A stretch of DNA of 29,606 nt. It comes from Bacillota bacterium. Its GTDB lineage: Bacteria; Bacillota; Clostridia; Oscillospirales; Acutalibacteraceae. Below, piece after piece: positions 1 to 7,095 of the stretch. Made by a program: the position numbers and the translations under genes. The stretch spans positions 1 through 29,606 of the forward strand of contig JAEZFF010000106.1 of assembly GCA_023417635.1 (NCBI GenBank). The letters run 5' to 3'. The notes under the pieces were generated by a model. It saw nothing but the letters and a program-made list of their open reading frames with translations. It had not been told where the DNA came from and did no database searches. Each line of letters starts with the position of its first letter. Within the stretch, counting starts at the first letter, position 1.

Positions 1-114
1 TAATAATATATTTTGTTTAAAATAGCCAAGACGGAATATAGAGAAAACGAATTTATGGTAATATATCCATACTTTATTCGATAAAAATAAAAGAATGGCG
101 TAAATCGTGACTGG

Positions 115-1266
115 GTGGTGAAGAAAATGGCAGGTCCTGCATGGTTCAGCCTGGGGCTGTATTCCACTGTAATTGTAGTTTTTCTTTTGGTTGTTTCCCT
201 GAGGCAGGGGAATATAAAATCAAAGCAGAAGAAGATTTACCTGCAGATGGAGGAACTGACGATTCTGCTTTTAGCTGCGGACATGGCAAGCCGCTGGTAC
301 ACTGGCCCGGCCTGGTTTTTCCCAGCTGCACAGGCAGGAACTTACATAAAGTATTTACTTTACCCTTTCCTTGCCTTAAGCTGGTTCCGCTATGTTTCCA
401 ATTTGGTTTTGGGGAAAACACAGCGTATCTGGTATGCCGCATTGGCCGTGGTGTGCGTTCTGAACATGGTTCCGTTGCTGCTGCCGCATTTTTACGGCCT
501 GGTATTTTCCTTTGATGCACAGCGCGTCTATCATCGCGGGCCGCTGTACTTGGCGTCGAATACAGTGGTCATACTGATGCTTGTCGTTTCCGAAGTTTTT
601 ATCATTCTCTACCGCCGGAAAATTGCGAGAAGATACCTTTTTTCCCTGCTGATTTTTGCGGTTCCGCCTTTTGTGGGCGGCCTGCTGCAGACTTTTTTGT
701 ACGGCCTTCCATTCGCACTTTTTGGCATTACACTTTCTCAGCTGACGGTATTTGTGGATATTCAGAACCGCAGTATTGATGTTGACTACCTAACCGGGCT
801 ATATAACCGACGCTGCCTGGACAATTATATGGATCGGGAAATACAGAGAAGTGCAGAAGAACCGCTTTCCGCTATCTTGCTTGACATGGATCATTTTAAG
901 CAGATCAACGACCTTTTTGGCCATACGACAGGCGATACCGCATTAGAGGAGGCCGCGCGGCTGATGCGCAAGGTGTCGGGTGTGAATGCCTTTGTTGCAC
1001 GGTACGGCGGCGACGAGTTCTGCATTGTGCTGAGCAGTGCGCACCCGGAGCAGTTGGCATCCCGCATCCGCAAAAAGATGGAGGAATACAACGCGCGCGG
1101 CGGCAGGCTTTACCGGCTGAGTTTCAGCATGGGGTATGCCGTCTACAATCCGCAGGAGCACCTGAGCCGTGTTCAGTTCCAAAAGAAAATCGACAGCCTG
1201 ATGTATGAAGAAAAAAGCCGCAGGCATTTGGAACGTGGCAATAAGGCCGAAGCTGGAGCGGGATAA
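115..1266 (+). CDS. Membrane-bound GGDEF diguanylate cyclase
   Basis: The C-terminal third (about residues 222-375) is a GGDEF domain, expected to make cyclic di-GMP from two GTP. It has the entry motif DYLTGLYNRR, the metal-binding stretch LDMDHFKQIND and an intact catalytic GGDEF at about residues 298-302. The N-terminal 215 residues are hydrophobic and hold about six or seven membrane segments with no recognisable sensor domain. The usual inhibitory I-site (RxxD five residues before GGDEF) is absent: the equivalent residues are GVNA. The frame opens with two GTG codons (115, 118) and an ATG at 127. A GGTGG stretch just upstream makes ATG 127 a realistic alternative start. The gene stands alone. 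Catalytic activity is likely; the signal sensed is unknown. Confidence 0.88.
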   Translation: MVKKMAGPAWFSLGLYSTVIVVFLLVVSLRQGNIKSKQKKIYLQMEELTILLLAADMASRWYTGPAWFFPAAQAGTYIKYLLYPFLALSWFRYVSNLVLGKTQRIWYAALAVVCVLNMVPLLLPHFYGLVFSFDAQRVYHRGPLYLASNTVVILMLVVSEVFIILYRRKIARRYLFSLLIFAVPPFVGGLLQTFLYGLPFALFGITLSQLTVFVDIQNRSIDVDYLTGLYNRRCLDNYMDREIQRSAEEPLSAILLDMDHFKQINDLFGHTTGDTALEEAARLMRKVSGVNAFVARYGGDEFCIVLSSAHPEQLASRIRKKMEEYNARGGRLYRLSFSMGYAVYNPQEHLSRVQFQKKIDSLMYEEKSRRHLERGNKAEAGAG

Positions 1267-1306
1267 TACAGCCACCGAAATAAATTTGGAAAAGTTTCGG
1301 AATGTA

Positions 1307-1335
1307 TTGTTTTTGACAAGAACAATAAATATAAT
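1307..1335 (+). promoter_or_regulatory. Sigma-A-type promoter for the 1432 gene
   Basis: TTGTTT (1307-1312), a 17-bp spacer and a perfect TATAAT (1330-1335) lie about 97 bp before the downstream ATG. A TTGACA at 1313-1318 is only 11 bp from the -10 box and is unlikely to be the -35 element used. Confidence 0.55.
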
Positions 1336-1431
1336 AGAAAGGAATGATGCTGCTGCGTTTGGGGCTTGTACACCGAAAAAATCCGCTGTGCAGGCAGAAT
1401 GCAGGTAAAATTTCATCAGGGAGGCGTCAGG

Positions 1432-1938
1432 ATGTCGAATGGCGTGAAAAGGCTGCTGATTATTATATCAGCTGTTGTGGTGCTCGGAAGTGCGGCGCTT
1501 ATTTGTGCGGCGTTTGTGGGAACTGGCGGTTCGCTCCATGCTTTCAGTGAATCGTCGGCAAACAGTACTCAAACGGTTACTTATTTGCAAATGCTGGGTG
1601 TTATGGCTCCAAAATATTCGAAAGTCGTTCTCTGGCGCGGCAAAGAGGAGCATATTATAACAGACCAGAACAAAATTCAGTCGCTGCTGAGTGGCCTTGC
1701 AAAAAACAAGCTGGTTCGGCAGCCGGATGGGGCAAAGCCGAAAAGCCAATGGAAGTACCGTCTGGAGTTTTGGGCGGCTGACAACACTGGTGTTTTTTCG
1801 TTTACCGACACCGGCGACTTCCGCAAAGACCCCAAGTGCAGCATTTCAGGTTCCGCTGGTTACTATCTTCCGGAAAATCCGCATATGATAGGCAGGCTGC
1901 TGGACTCATACTGCAGGGAAATCCTTGGAGCAGGATAA
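1432..1938 (+). CDS. Hypothetical single-pass membrane or secreted protein
   Basis: This is a 168-residue protein of no family I recognise. ATG 1432 was chosen because AGGGAGG (1418-1424) sits 7 bp upstream; the frame is open for 22 more codons upstream but without a ribosome site. Residues 6-28 form a hydrophobic signal anchor after a short basic start (NGVKR). The remainder is a soluble, presumably extracytoplasmic domain of about 135 residues with aromatic residues and a late FSFTDTGDF segment. It has no cysteine pair or catalytic motif that I can identify. It has its own promoter and a terminator, so it is probably monocistronic. Confidence 0.7.
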   Translation: MSNGVKRLLIIISAVVVLGSAALICAAFVGTGGSLHAFSESSANSTQTVTYLQMLGVMAPKYSKVVLWRGKEEHIITDQNKIQSLLSGLAKNKLVRQPDGAKPKSQWKYRLEFWAADNTGVFSFTDTGDFRKDPKCSISGSAGYYLPENPHMIGRLLDSYCREILGAG

Positions 1939-1949
1939 AAAGAGCGCAA

Positions 1950-1985
1950 AAAAGATGCACGGCAGGTGAGTGCCGTGCATCTTTT
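1950..1985. terminator. Bidirectional intrinsic terminator
   Basis: A 15-bp perfect stem (1950-1964 with 1971-1985, core GATGCACGGCA) encloses a 6-nt loop between two convergent genes. The T-run is TTTT on the plus strand and six T on the minus strand, so it should serve both genes and work better for the asparaginase gene. Confidence 0.85.
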
Positions 1986-1994
1986 GTTCCTGTC

Positions 1995-3002
1995 TCAGGT
2001 GTGTGCCGCGGCGGGACTGATTTCCCCGGAAAGATCTTCGCCGCAGAGCTTCTGGATTTCTTTAGAGTCGGAAGTTTGGCCCAGCACCCACATCAGCTTG
2101 GTGACGGCGGCTTCCGTCGTCATATCGTGAGCTTCCAGTACACCGGTTTCCAGCGCTTTCCGGCCCGTCTGATAAATGGAAAAATCACTGCGCTCGTACA
2201 GGCACTGGCTGCAGACAATCACGGCAACTCCGGCCTTCACCATCATTTTCAGTTTGGAAACAAGGTCGCGCCGCAGAAAATTCATTCCGCCTGCGCCAAA
2301 GGCTTCTACCACAATGCCGCGAAAATCCATTTTCAGCAGCATATCGAAGATGGCGGGATCAAGGCCGGGAATCAGCTTTAAAAGGAATACCCGGCTGCAG
2401 ATGCGGTCTTCCAGCCGGAAACTGCCGGTTACTTTCGGCAGTGCGCTTTCATTCATTACGAGGCCTGCCGCATTGACAGTGGCAATGTACGGGTAGTTGA
2501 TGCTTTCAAACGCGTCCATATCAAAGGTTCGGACTTTTACCGCGCGGGTGCCAAGGATGACTTTCCGGTGAAACGCCACAAATACGCCGGGCTTCCCGGA
2601 AGCTGCCATGGCAAAAGCGCAGCGCAGATTTTCTACGCCATCCGTCAGCAGATGGGTCAAGGGCAGCTGTGAACCGGTCAGTACCAGCGGAATGGGAAGA
2701 TTCTGCAGCATGAAGGAGAGGGCCGCCGCCGTGTAGGCCAGAGTGTCGGTTCCGTGCGTCAGTACAATGCCGTCAAAATTTTGGTATTCTTCCGCAACGG
2801 TGCGGGCAATGCACTGCCACTCTTCCGGCTGAATGTTGGAACTGTCGAGCTGAAAAAGATTGCGTACTTTCAGTTCGAAACTGGGGCTTAACAGCTCGTG
2901 CAGAAACGGGAAGTCACCACCCTGCAGCACCGGGGCAAGGCCTTCGCCTGTCTGCCCGCTGGCAATGGTTCCTCCCGTTGTAATCAGCAGTATTTTTTTC
3001 AT
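1995..3002 (-). CDS. ansA: L-asparaginase, type I
   Basis: Hydrolyses L-asparagine to aspartate and ammonia, probably in the cytoplasm because there is no signal peptide. Both asparaginase signatures are present: TTGGTIAS at residues 8-15, with nucleophile Thr12, and THGTDT at residues 82-87, with Thr85-Asp86 of the second catalytic site. At 335 residues it has the usual length for the family. ATG 3002 starts MKKILLITTGG directly before the first beta strand, with an AGG-type ribosome site about 9 bp upstream. A TTG start at 3029 would add nine lysine/arginine-rich residues without a better ribosome site. The gene follows a terminator and is probably transcribed alone. Confidence 0.93.
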   Translation of the reverse strand: MKKILLITTGGTIASGQTGEGLAPVLQGGDFPFLHELLSPSFELKVRNLFQLDSSNIQPEEWQCIARTVAEEYQNFDGIVLTHGTDTLAYTAAALSFMLQNLPIPLVLTGSQLPLTHLLTDGVENLRCAFAMAASGKPGVFVAFHRKVILGTRAVKVRTFDMDAFESINYPYIATVNAAGLVMNESALPKVTGSFRLEDRICSRVFLLKLIPGLDPAIFDMLLKMDFRGIVVEAFGAGGMNFLRRDLVSKLKMMVKAGVAVIVCSQCLYERSDFSIYQTGRKALETGVLEAHDMTTEAAVTKLMWVLGQTSDSKEIQKLCGEDLSGEISPAAAHT

Positions 3003-3034
3003 TCGTTTTTTCCTGCCTTCCGCTTTCAAACGAT

Positions 3035-3059
3035 AAAAAAGGCCCGCCGAAGCGAGCCG
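3035..3059 (-). terminator. Intrinsic terminator of the DUF4870-like gene
   Basis: On the minus strand, GGCTCGC-TTCG-GCGGGCC forms a 7-bp stem with a stable UUCG-type tetraloop, followed directly by six T. It lies just past the stop codon at 3086 and before the asparaginase start. Confidence 0.85.
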
Positions 3060-3085
3060 AAAATTTTATGGAACAGCTCCGCGTT

Positions 3086-3760
3086 TTATTTTATAATATG
3101 AATGGAGCCGATAACCGGCAGTTCCGCTGCATGGCCCTGAATTGCGTTGATAATGCCGATGACAAACAGTACGAACATCAGGACGCCGTAAATACCCTGG
3201 AGCATTCCACCAATCAGCGGGACAAAGTGGAAAATGCATCTGCCAGCCATTACAAACAGGAGAAGCACAAGCCCCTGGTTCGCATGAAACCTGCCGTACC
3301 TTGAGTTTGGGCTGATGACGAGCGGCAGAAAGAACAAAATGCCCAAATAAGCAAGAGCTGCCCACACTTTGTTTTTCTCAATGTCCTGCGGGTCATAGCC
3401 TTCTGAATATGGGGTGCTTTGGTAAGGCGTGCATGGCTGTCCATTGCAGGGGCCGTTTTGGCCGTTATTGTATGGAGCACCCTGCGGCTGTCCATTGCAG
3501 GGGCCGTTCTGACCGTTATTGTACGGAGCGCCCTGCGGCTGCCCGTTGTAAGGGCCATTCTGACCGTTATTGTACGGAGCGCCCTGCGGCTGCCCGTTGT
3601 AAGGGCCGTTCTGACCGTTATTGTACGGAGCGCCCTGCGGCTGCCCGCTGTAAGGGCCGTTCTGACCGTTATTGTACGGAGCGCCCTGCGGCTGCCCGCT
3701 GTAAGGGCCATTCTGGCCGTTGCGGGAATTATTCCACCCGTTTGGATTATTGTTATCCAT
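3086..3760 (-). CDS. TIC20/DUF4870-like membrane protein with N-terminal tandem repeats
   Basis: The 224-residue protein starts at ATG 3760 with a consensus AAGGAGG about 7 bp upstream. Residues 14-115 are six copies of a 17-residue Gly/Pro/Gln/Asn unit (NGQNGPYSGQPQGAPYN; the last copy diverges), predicted to be disordered. From about residue 130 come three or four membrane helices, including AALAYLGILFFLPLV and GRFHANQGLVLLL. The 'RFHANQG' pattern is characteristic of the DUF4870/TIC20-like small membrane protein family. The function of that family in bacteria is not established. No partner gene is adjacent. The family call is moderately firm; no role is claimed. Confidence 0.78.
   Translation of the reverse strand: MDNNNPNGWNNSRNGQNGPYSGQPQGAPYNNGQNGPYSGQPQGAPYNNGQNGPYNGQPQGAPYNNGQNGPYNGQPQGAPYNNGQNGPCNGQPQGAPYNNGQNGPCNGQPCTPYQSTPYSEGYDPQDIEKNKVWAALAYLGILFFLPLVISPNSRYGRFHANQGLVLLLFVMAGRCIFHFVPLIGGMLQGIYGVLMFVLFVIGIINAIQGHAAELPVIGSIHIIK
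3416..3721 (-). repeat. 51-bp in-frame tandem repeat, six copies
   Basis: Six consecutive 51-bp units lie within the DUF4870-like gene. The first five (3467-3721) are nearly identical and the sixth (3416-3466) has diverged in its second half. Differences among copies are mainly single bases that swap Tyr/Cys and Ser/Asn at two positions. Such arrays change copy number by replication slippage or recombination without shifting the frame. Confidence 0.95.
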
Positions 3761-3790
3761 TGTGTTCCTCCTTGCTGGAATTACGGTAAC

Positions 3791-3820
3791 AGTATACCAT
3801 ACGGTACGGCGCAGAAACAA
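3791..3820 (-). promoter_or_regulatory. Promoter of the DUF4870-like gene
   Basis: On the minus strand, TTGTTT (3820-3815), an 18-bp spacer and TATACT (3796-3791) with an extended TGG element lie about 30 bp before the start codon. Confidence 0.55.
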
Positions 3821-3907
3821 GCCCTGCGGAACATATTTTGAGAAAATTAACCAAAATTATCCATCCTTAATAGTATAGTTACGTCAGCTGAAAGGGGAAA
3901 TCAATCG

Positions 3908-4840
3908 ATGAAATATTTTGACTTGCACTGCGACACAGCTACCCAATGCTGGGAAAAGCACAGCGGCTTGCGGGAAGCGCGCGGGCATGTGAGTCTGCAG
4001 AAAGCAAGCCGATTTGAAAACTGGGCGCAGGTGTTTGCCGTTTTTGTAGATGATAAGCGGCGTGGGGAAGAGGCATGGCAATGGTTCCAGAATGTTTCCA
4101 GCCTGTTTGCCGATGAAATGGAAAGAAACTCTGATATCGCTTCGTTCTGCCGCTCTTCAGCGGATATCCGCCGGGCAGCCGCAGACGCGAAAGAAATTGG
4201 GCTGCTTTCCATAGAAGGTTCGGCTGCGCTTGCCGGAAAGATGGAACATCTGCAGGAAGCGTGGGCAGCAGGGGTTCGCCTGATTACTCTGACCTGGAAC
4301 GGCCGGTGCGAAGCGGGCGACGGGTGCCTTGCCGAAAACGCGGGCGGCCTTACGCCGTTTGGCTTTGAGCTTGTGCGAGAAATGAACCGGTGCGGTATGA
4401 TTGTGGATGTGTCGCATCTTTCGGAAAAAGGCTTCTGGGATGTTGCCCGTGCGGCACAGCGGCCGTTTGCAGCGTCGCACTCTGATTCAAAAGCGGTCTG
4501 CGGCAATGTGCGCAACCTGACGGACAGCCAGTTCCGCGAGATTGTGAAGGGCGGCGGCCTGGTAGGCATCAATTTCTACCGCGCATTTCTTTCGGACAGC
4601 GCGGAAAATGCTTCACCGGAAGACATTGTGCGGCACATTGACCATTTTCTGCATCTTGGCGGCGAAAAGATTCTTGCCATGGGTTCGGATTTCGACGGAT
4701 GCGAGCTTCCGAACGGCATACGCGGGCAGGAAGATATGGAAAGCCTGTACGCCTTCGTGTGCCGTGAATTCGGGCAGGAGATGGCGGACGCAATTTTCTG
4801 GGGAAATGCTTACCGCTTTTTTACCGAAAATCTACAGTAA
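3908..4840 (+). CDS. Membrane dipeptidase (peptidase family M19)
   Basis: A zinc dipeptidase of the renal-dipeptidase fold, 310 residues and close to family length. The first metal site is DLHCDT at residues 5-10 (His7, Asp9). The bridging glutamate is in SIEGSAAL at about residue 102. Further metal/substrate histidines are in VDVSHLS and ASHSDSK, and the C-terminal aspartate is in GSDFDG. There is no signal peptide, so it is probably cytoplasmic and cleaves dipeptides (possibly including D-residue dipeptides, as known for the family). Start ATG 3908 has AAAGGGG about 10 bp upstream. It is followed after 64 bp by the dehydrogenase gene on the same strand. Confidence 0.9.
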   Translation: MKYFDLHCDTATQCWEKHSGLREARGHVSLQKASRFENWAQVFAVFVDDKRRGEEAWQWFQNVSSLFADEMERNSDIASFCRSSADIRRAAADAKEIGLLSIEGSAALAGKMEHLQEAWAAGVRLITLTWNGRCEAGDGCLAENAGGLTPFGFELVREMNRCGMIVDVSHLSEKGFWDVARAAQRPFAASHSDSKAVCGNVRNLTDSQFREIVKGGGLVGINFYRAFLSDSAENASPEDIVRHIDHFLHLGGEKILAMGSDFDGCELPNGIRGQEDMESLYAFVCREFGQEMADAIFWGNAYRFFTENLQ

Positions 4841-4904
4841 AAATGAGCTGTAACATGTTATAATAGCAGGAGAATTTCTTGAAAACAAGAAAGGTGTGGA
4901 AAAA

Positions 4905-5858
4905 ATGCAGGCAGAGCAGATTAAAAAAGTCGTGATTTCCGGAGCCGGAACGATGGGGACTTCCATGGCACAGATTTTCGCGGCATACGGCTACGAAACG
5001 GTTTTGCACAATCACCGGGAAGTAACCTTGCAGAAAGCGCAGAAAATGATTGACCTGAACCAGCAGTCGCTTGTTGTGAGCGGCGAGCTGACTCAAGCCG
5101 CGTCGGACGCGGTAAAAGGGCGCATTACGCTTACGGCAGACTATTCCTGCTACCGGGACTGCGACATCGTTGTGGAATCGATTGTGGAAAACATGGATGT
5201 AAAACACGAATTCTGGAAGCAGATTTCGGCGCTTACGAGGGACGATGCAATTCTTGCAACGAACACTTCCGGCCTTTCCATTACGGAAATAGCAACAGCC
5301 GTGAAAAACCCAGAGCGTTTCTGTGGGATGCACTGGTTTAACCCGCCGCATCTTGTACCGCTCGTAGAGGTCATTAAGGGTGAAAAAACGGAAGAAGCCA
5401 CGGCGCAGGCCGTGATGGAACTTGCCCGCAGGATTGGAAAAAAGCCGGTGCTGGTGAAAAAAGACGCGAAGGGCTTCATCGGAAACCGCCTGCAGCTTGC
5501 TGTTCTGCGCGAGGCAATGTACATTGTTCAGTCCGGCATAGCGAGTGCAGAAGATGTTGACAATGCCATCAAGTACGGCATTGGTTTCCGCTATGCCTGC
5601 GTAGGCCCGCTGGAAACGGCAGACCTCGGCGGGCTGGATATTTTCTACCATGTGGCGGAATACCTTGTGCCGGATTTGGACAGCTCGAAAGAAATCCCTC
5701 CGCTCCTGAAAGAAAAGTTTGAAAAGGGCGAGTACGGTGTGAAGGCCGGCAGGGGATTTTACGATTACAGCGGCAGCAAAGGCGAAGAAGCCATCAAAAA
5801 GCGCGACGCAAACTTTATCAAGGTTTACAATGCGCTTTACAAAGACAAGAAAGACTAA
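4905..5858 (+). CDS. 3-hydroxyacyl-CoA dehydrogenase family protein
   Basis: An NAD-dependent L-3-hydroxyacyl dehydrogenase of 317 residues. The N-terminal Rossmann motif is GAGTMG (residues 13-18). The catalytic His143 is in CGMHWFNPP and is followed by VEV with the partner Glu. The C-terminal domain has GFIGNRL and ends with AGRGFYDY, typical of 3HCDH. ATG 4905 has AAAGGTG 9 bp upstream; the GTG at 4896 overlaps that ribosome site. No crotonase, thiolase or acyl-CoA dehydrogenase gene is beside it, so it is not part of a visible butyryl-CoA operon. The active-site wording HWFNPPHLVPLVEV differs from the usual clostridial 3-hydroxybutyryl-CoA enzyme, leaving the substrate open. Confidence 0.85.
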   Translation: MQAEQIKKVVISGAGTMGTSMAQIFAAYGYETVLHNHREVTLQKAQKMIDLNQQSLVVSGELTQAASDAVKGRITLTADYSCYRDCDIVVESIVENMDVKHEFWKQISALTRDDAILATNTSGLSITEIATAVKNPERFCGMHWFNPPHLVPLVEVIKGEKTEEATAQAVMELARRIGKKPVLVKKDAKGFIGNRLQLAVLREAMYIVQSGIASAEDVDNAIKYGIGFRYACVGPLETADLGGLDIFYHVAEYLVPDLDSSKEIPPLLKEKFEKGEYGVKAGRGFYDYSGSKGEEAIKKRDANFIKVYNALYKDKKD

Positions 5859-5872
5859 GTTTTTGCAGACTA

Positions 5873-5912
5873 TAAAAGCAGGGCCGCGGAACATAAGTTT
5901 CGCGGCCCTGCT
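5873..5912 (-). terminator. Intrinsic terminator between convergent genes
   Basis: A 12-bp GC-rich stem (5877-5888 with 5901-5912, core GCAGGGCCGCG) has a 12-nt loop. On the minus strand it is followed by TTTTATA, so it terminates the foldase/mfd operon. The plus strand has no T-run after the stem, but the hairpin could still slow polymerase leaving the dehydrogenase gene. Confidence 0.75.
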
Positions 5913-5971
5913 GCCATCCGTACGGGTAAGTCGGCGCTCATACGGAAGGATTCAGTCGTTTAGAAGAAATT

Positions 5972-7057
5972 TTATTTTGCGGGAGCTGCGGCGGAAGAAG
6001 CGCTGGCAACAAACATCTTCGGGTCATAAGAGTTCAGGGCTGCATCGTTTACCGAAATGCCCTTTGCAGCGGAAGCATCCTTTTCGAGGGCAGGAAGGAA
6101 CTCATTGGATTTATAGTTGAGCAGCAGGTTTTCGCGTGCATCTTCGGTCTTCAGCGTTGTTTCAATCGCTTTTGCGGAGTCCCCTTTGGAAAGTAGCAGG
6201 TAAATCCCCTGGCTGCCGATTTCAAGCGTTTTCACTTCACCGGTTTTCATGCCTTTGAGCGTAGTGCGCATGGCTTCAGGGTAATTGGTTTCTGTTGCAA
6301 GGTTAGCAGAAGCGGTGTGCAGCTCATCAGAACTGCTTTTCATCAGAGCCTTGTAGGAATCGGCAGCCTTGCGCATCGTCAGCTTGCCAGCTTTAATCTG
6401 TGTAGCGTAATCGTTCAGTACGCTTTCGGCTTTTTTCTTCTGTGCGTCGGTCATGGCAGAAGTGGCGTTGCCGCTGGCATCGGTGTTGTAAAGGCTGCAG
6501 AGGATAAACGAAAAATCAGAGTAGTTTTTAAGGTAGTAGTCTTTCAGCTCCGTATCAGGAACAGCTTTCGTCCCGCTTTTGCCATAGGTTGCGTCAAAGA
6601 TTTTTTTCTCTTTCATAAAAGCAGTGCCGTACACGGTTTCAAAGGAAGACTGGGCGACACCGTATTTTTCCATAACGGAAGAAGCCTGCGCCCATGCAGA
6701 AGAGTTCATCTGCTGCGCCATCTTTTTGTCGGCATCGGTCAGAGTGAGTTTCATAGACTTCATCTTCTGGTCAAGGAACAGAAGAAGCTTTGTGCTGGTA
6801 AGCGCTTTGTCGCGAATCCAGGTCTTCGCGTCCTTGTTTTCAATCTTCTGCGAAAGAACGTCTTTGGAGGCGTCCGGCTTTTTGCTGTCCGCCATGGAAT
6901 AGGCGCTGTAAAGGCTGTAAACATAGCACCCGATGGGGACGCTGTTATTGCTGCTGTCTTTTACGGCCCAGCTTTTATCAGCACCGGAACATCCGGCTGC
7001 GGAAAGACAAAGCACCGCGGCAAGAGATACCGCGAGGGCTCTTTTTAGAAAATTCAT
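5972..7057 (-). CDS. SurA/PrsA-like foldase lipoprotein
   Basis: A 361-residue lipoprotein: a basic, hydrophobic leader ends in SAAGC with Cys23 as the lipidation site, followed by a lysine/alanine-rich helical domain resembling the SurA_N chaperone region. From about residue 185 the segment with the FSFILCSLY strand and later GEVKTLEIGSQGIYLLL is reminiscent of the parvulin position in PrsA. I cannot trace the characteristic parvulin HIL...GG motifs, so isomerase activity is doubtful. It lies 38 bp downstream of mfd on the same strand, the place where many clostridia carry a PrsA-type gene. The start has GGAG about 9 bp upstream. Probable role: folding of exported proteins at the membrane surface. 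Confidence 0.8.
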   Translation of the reverse strand: MNFLKRALAVSLAAVLCLSAAGCSGADKSWAVKDSSNNSVPIGCYVYSLYSAYSMADSKKPDASKDVLSQKIENKDAKTWIRDKALTSTKLLLFLDQKMKSMKLTLTDADKKMAQQMNSSAWAQASSVMEKYGVAQSSFETVYGTAFMKEKKIFDATYGKSGTKAVPDTELKDYYLKNYSDFSFILCSLYNTDASGNATSAMTDAQKKKAESVLNDYATQIKAGKLTMRKAADSYKALMKSSSDELHTASANLATETNYPEAMRTTLKGMKTGEVKTLEIGSQGIYLLLSKGDSAKAIETTLKTEDARENLLLNYKSNEFLPALEKDASAAKGISVNDAALNSYDPKMFVASASSAAAPAK

Positions 7058-7095
7058 ATTTCACACTCCGTTACTTTTTTATTATGCATCTGCAA

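Noticed and set aside
3003..3029. TTG start extending asparaginase by nine residues
   Set aside because: There is no ribosome site before the TTG, and the ATG at 3002 begins exactly at the conserved first strand.
3416..3721. CRISPR array
   Set aside because: The 51-bp units are contiguous with no unique spacers, and they keep one reading frame inside a gene.
4821..5894. 357-codon minus-strand open frame opposite the hydroxyacyl-CoA dehydrogenase
   Set aside because: The motif-rich plus-strand gene explains this DNA; the antisense product resembles no protein.
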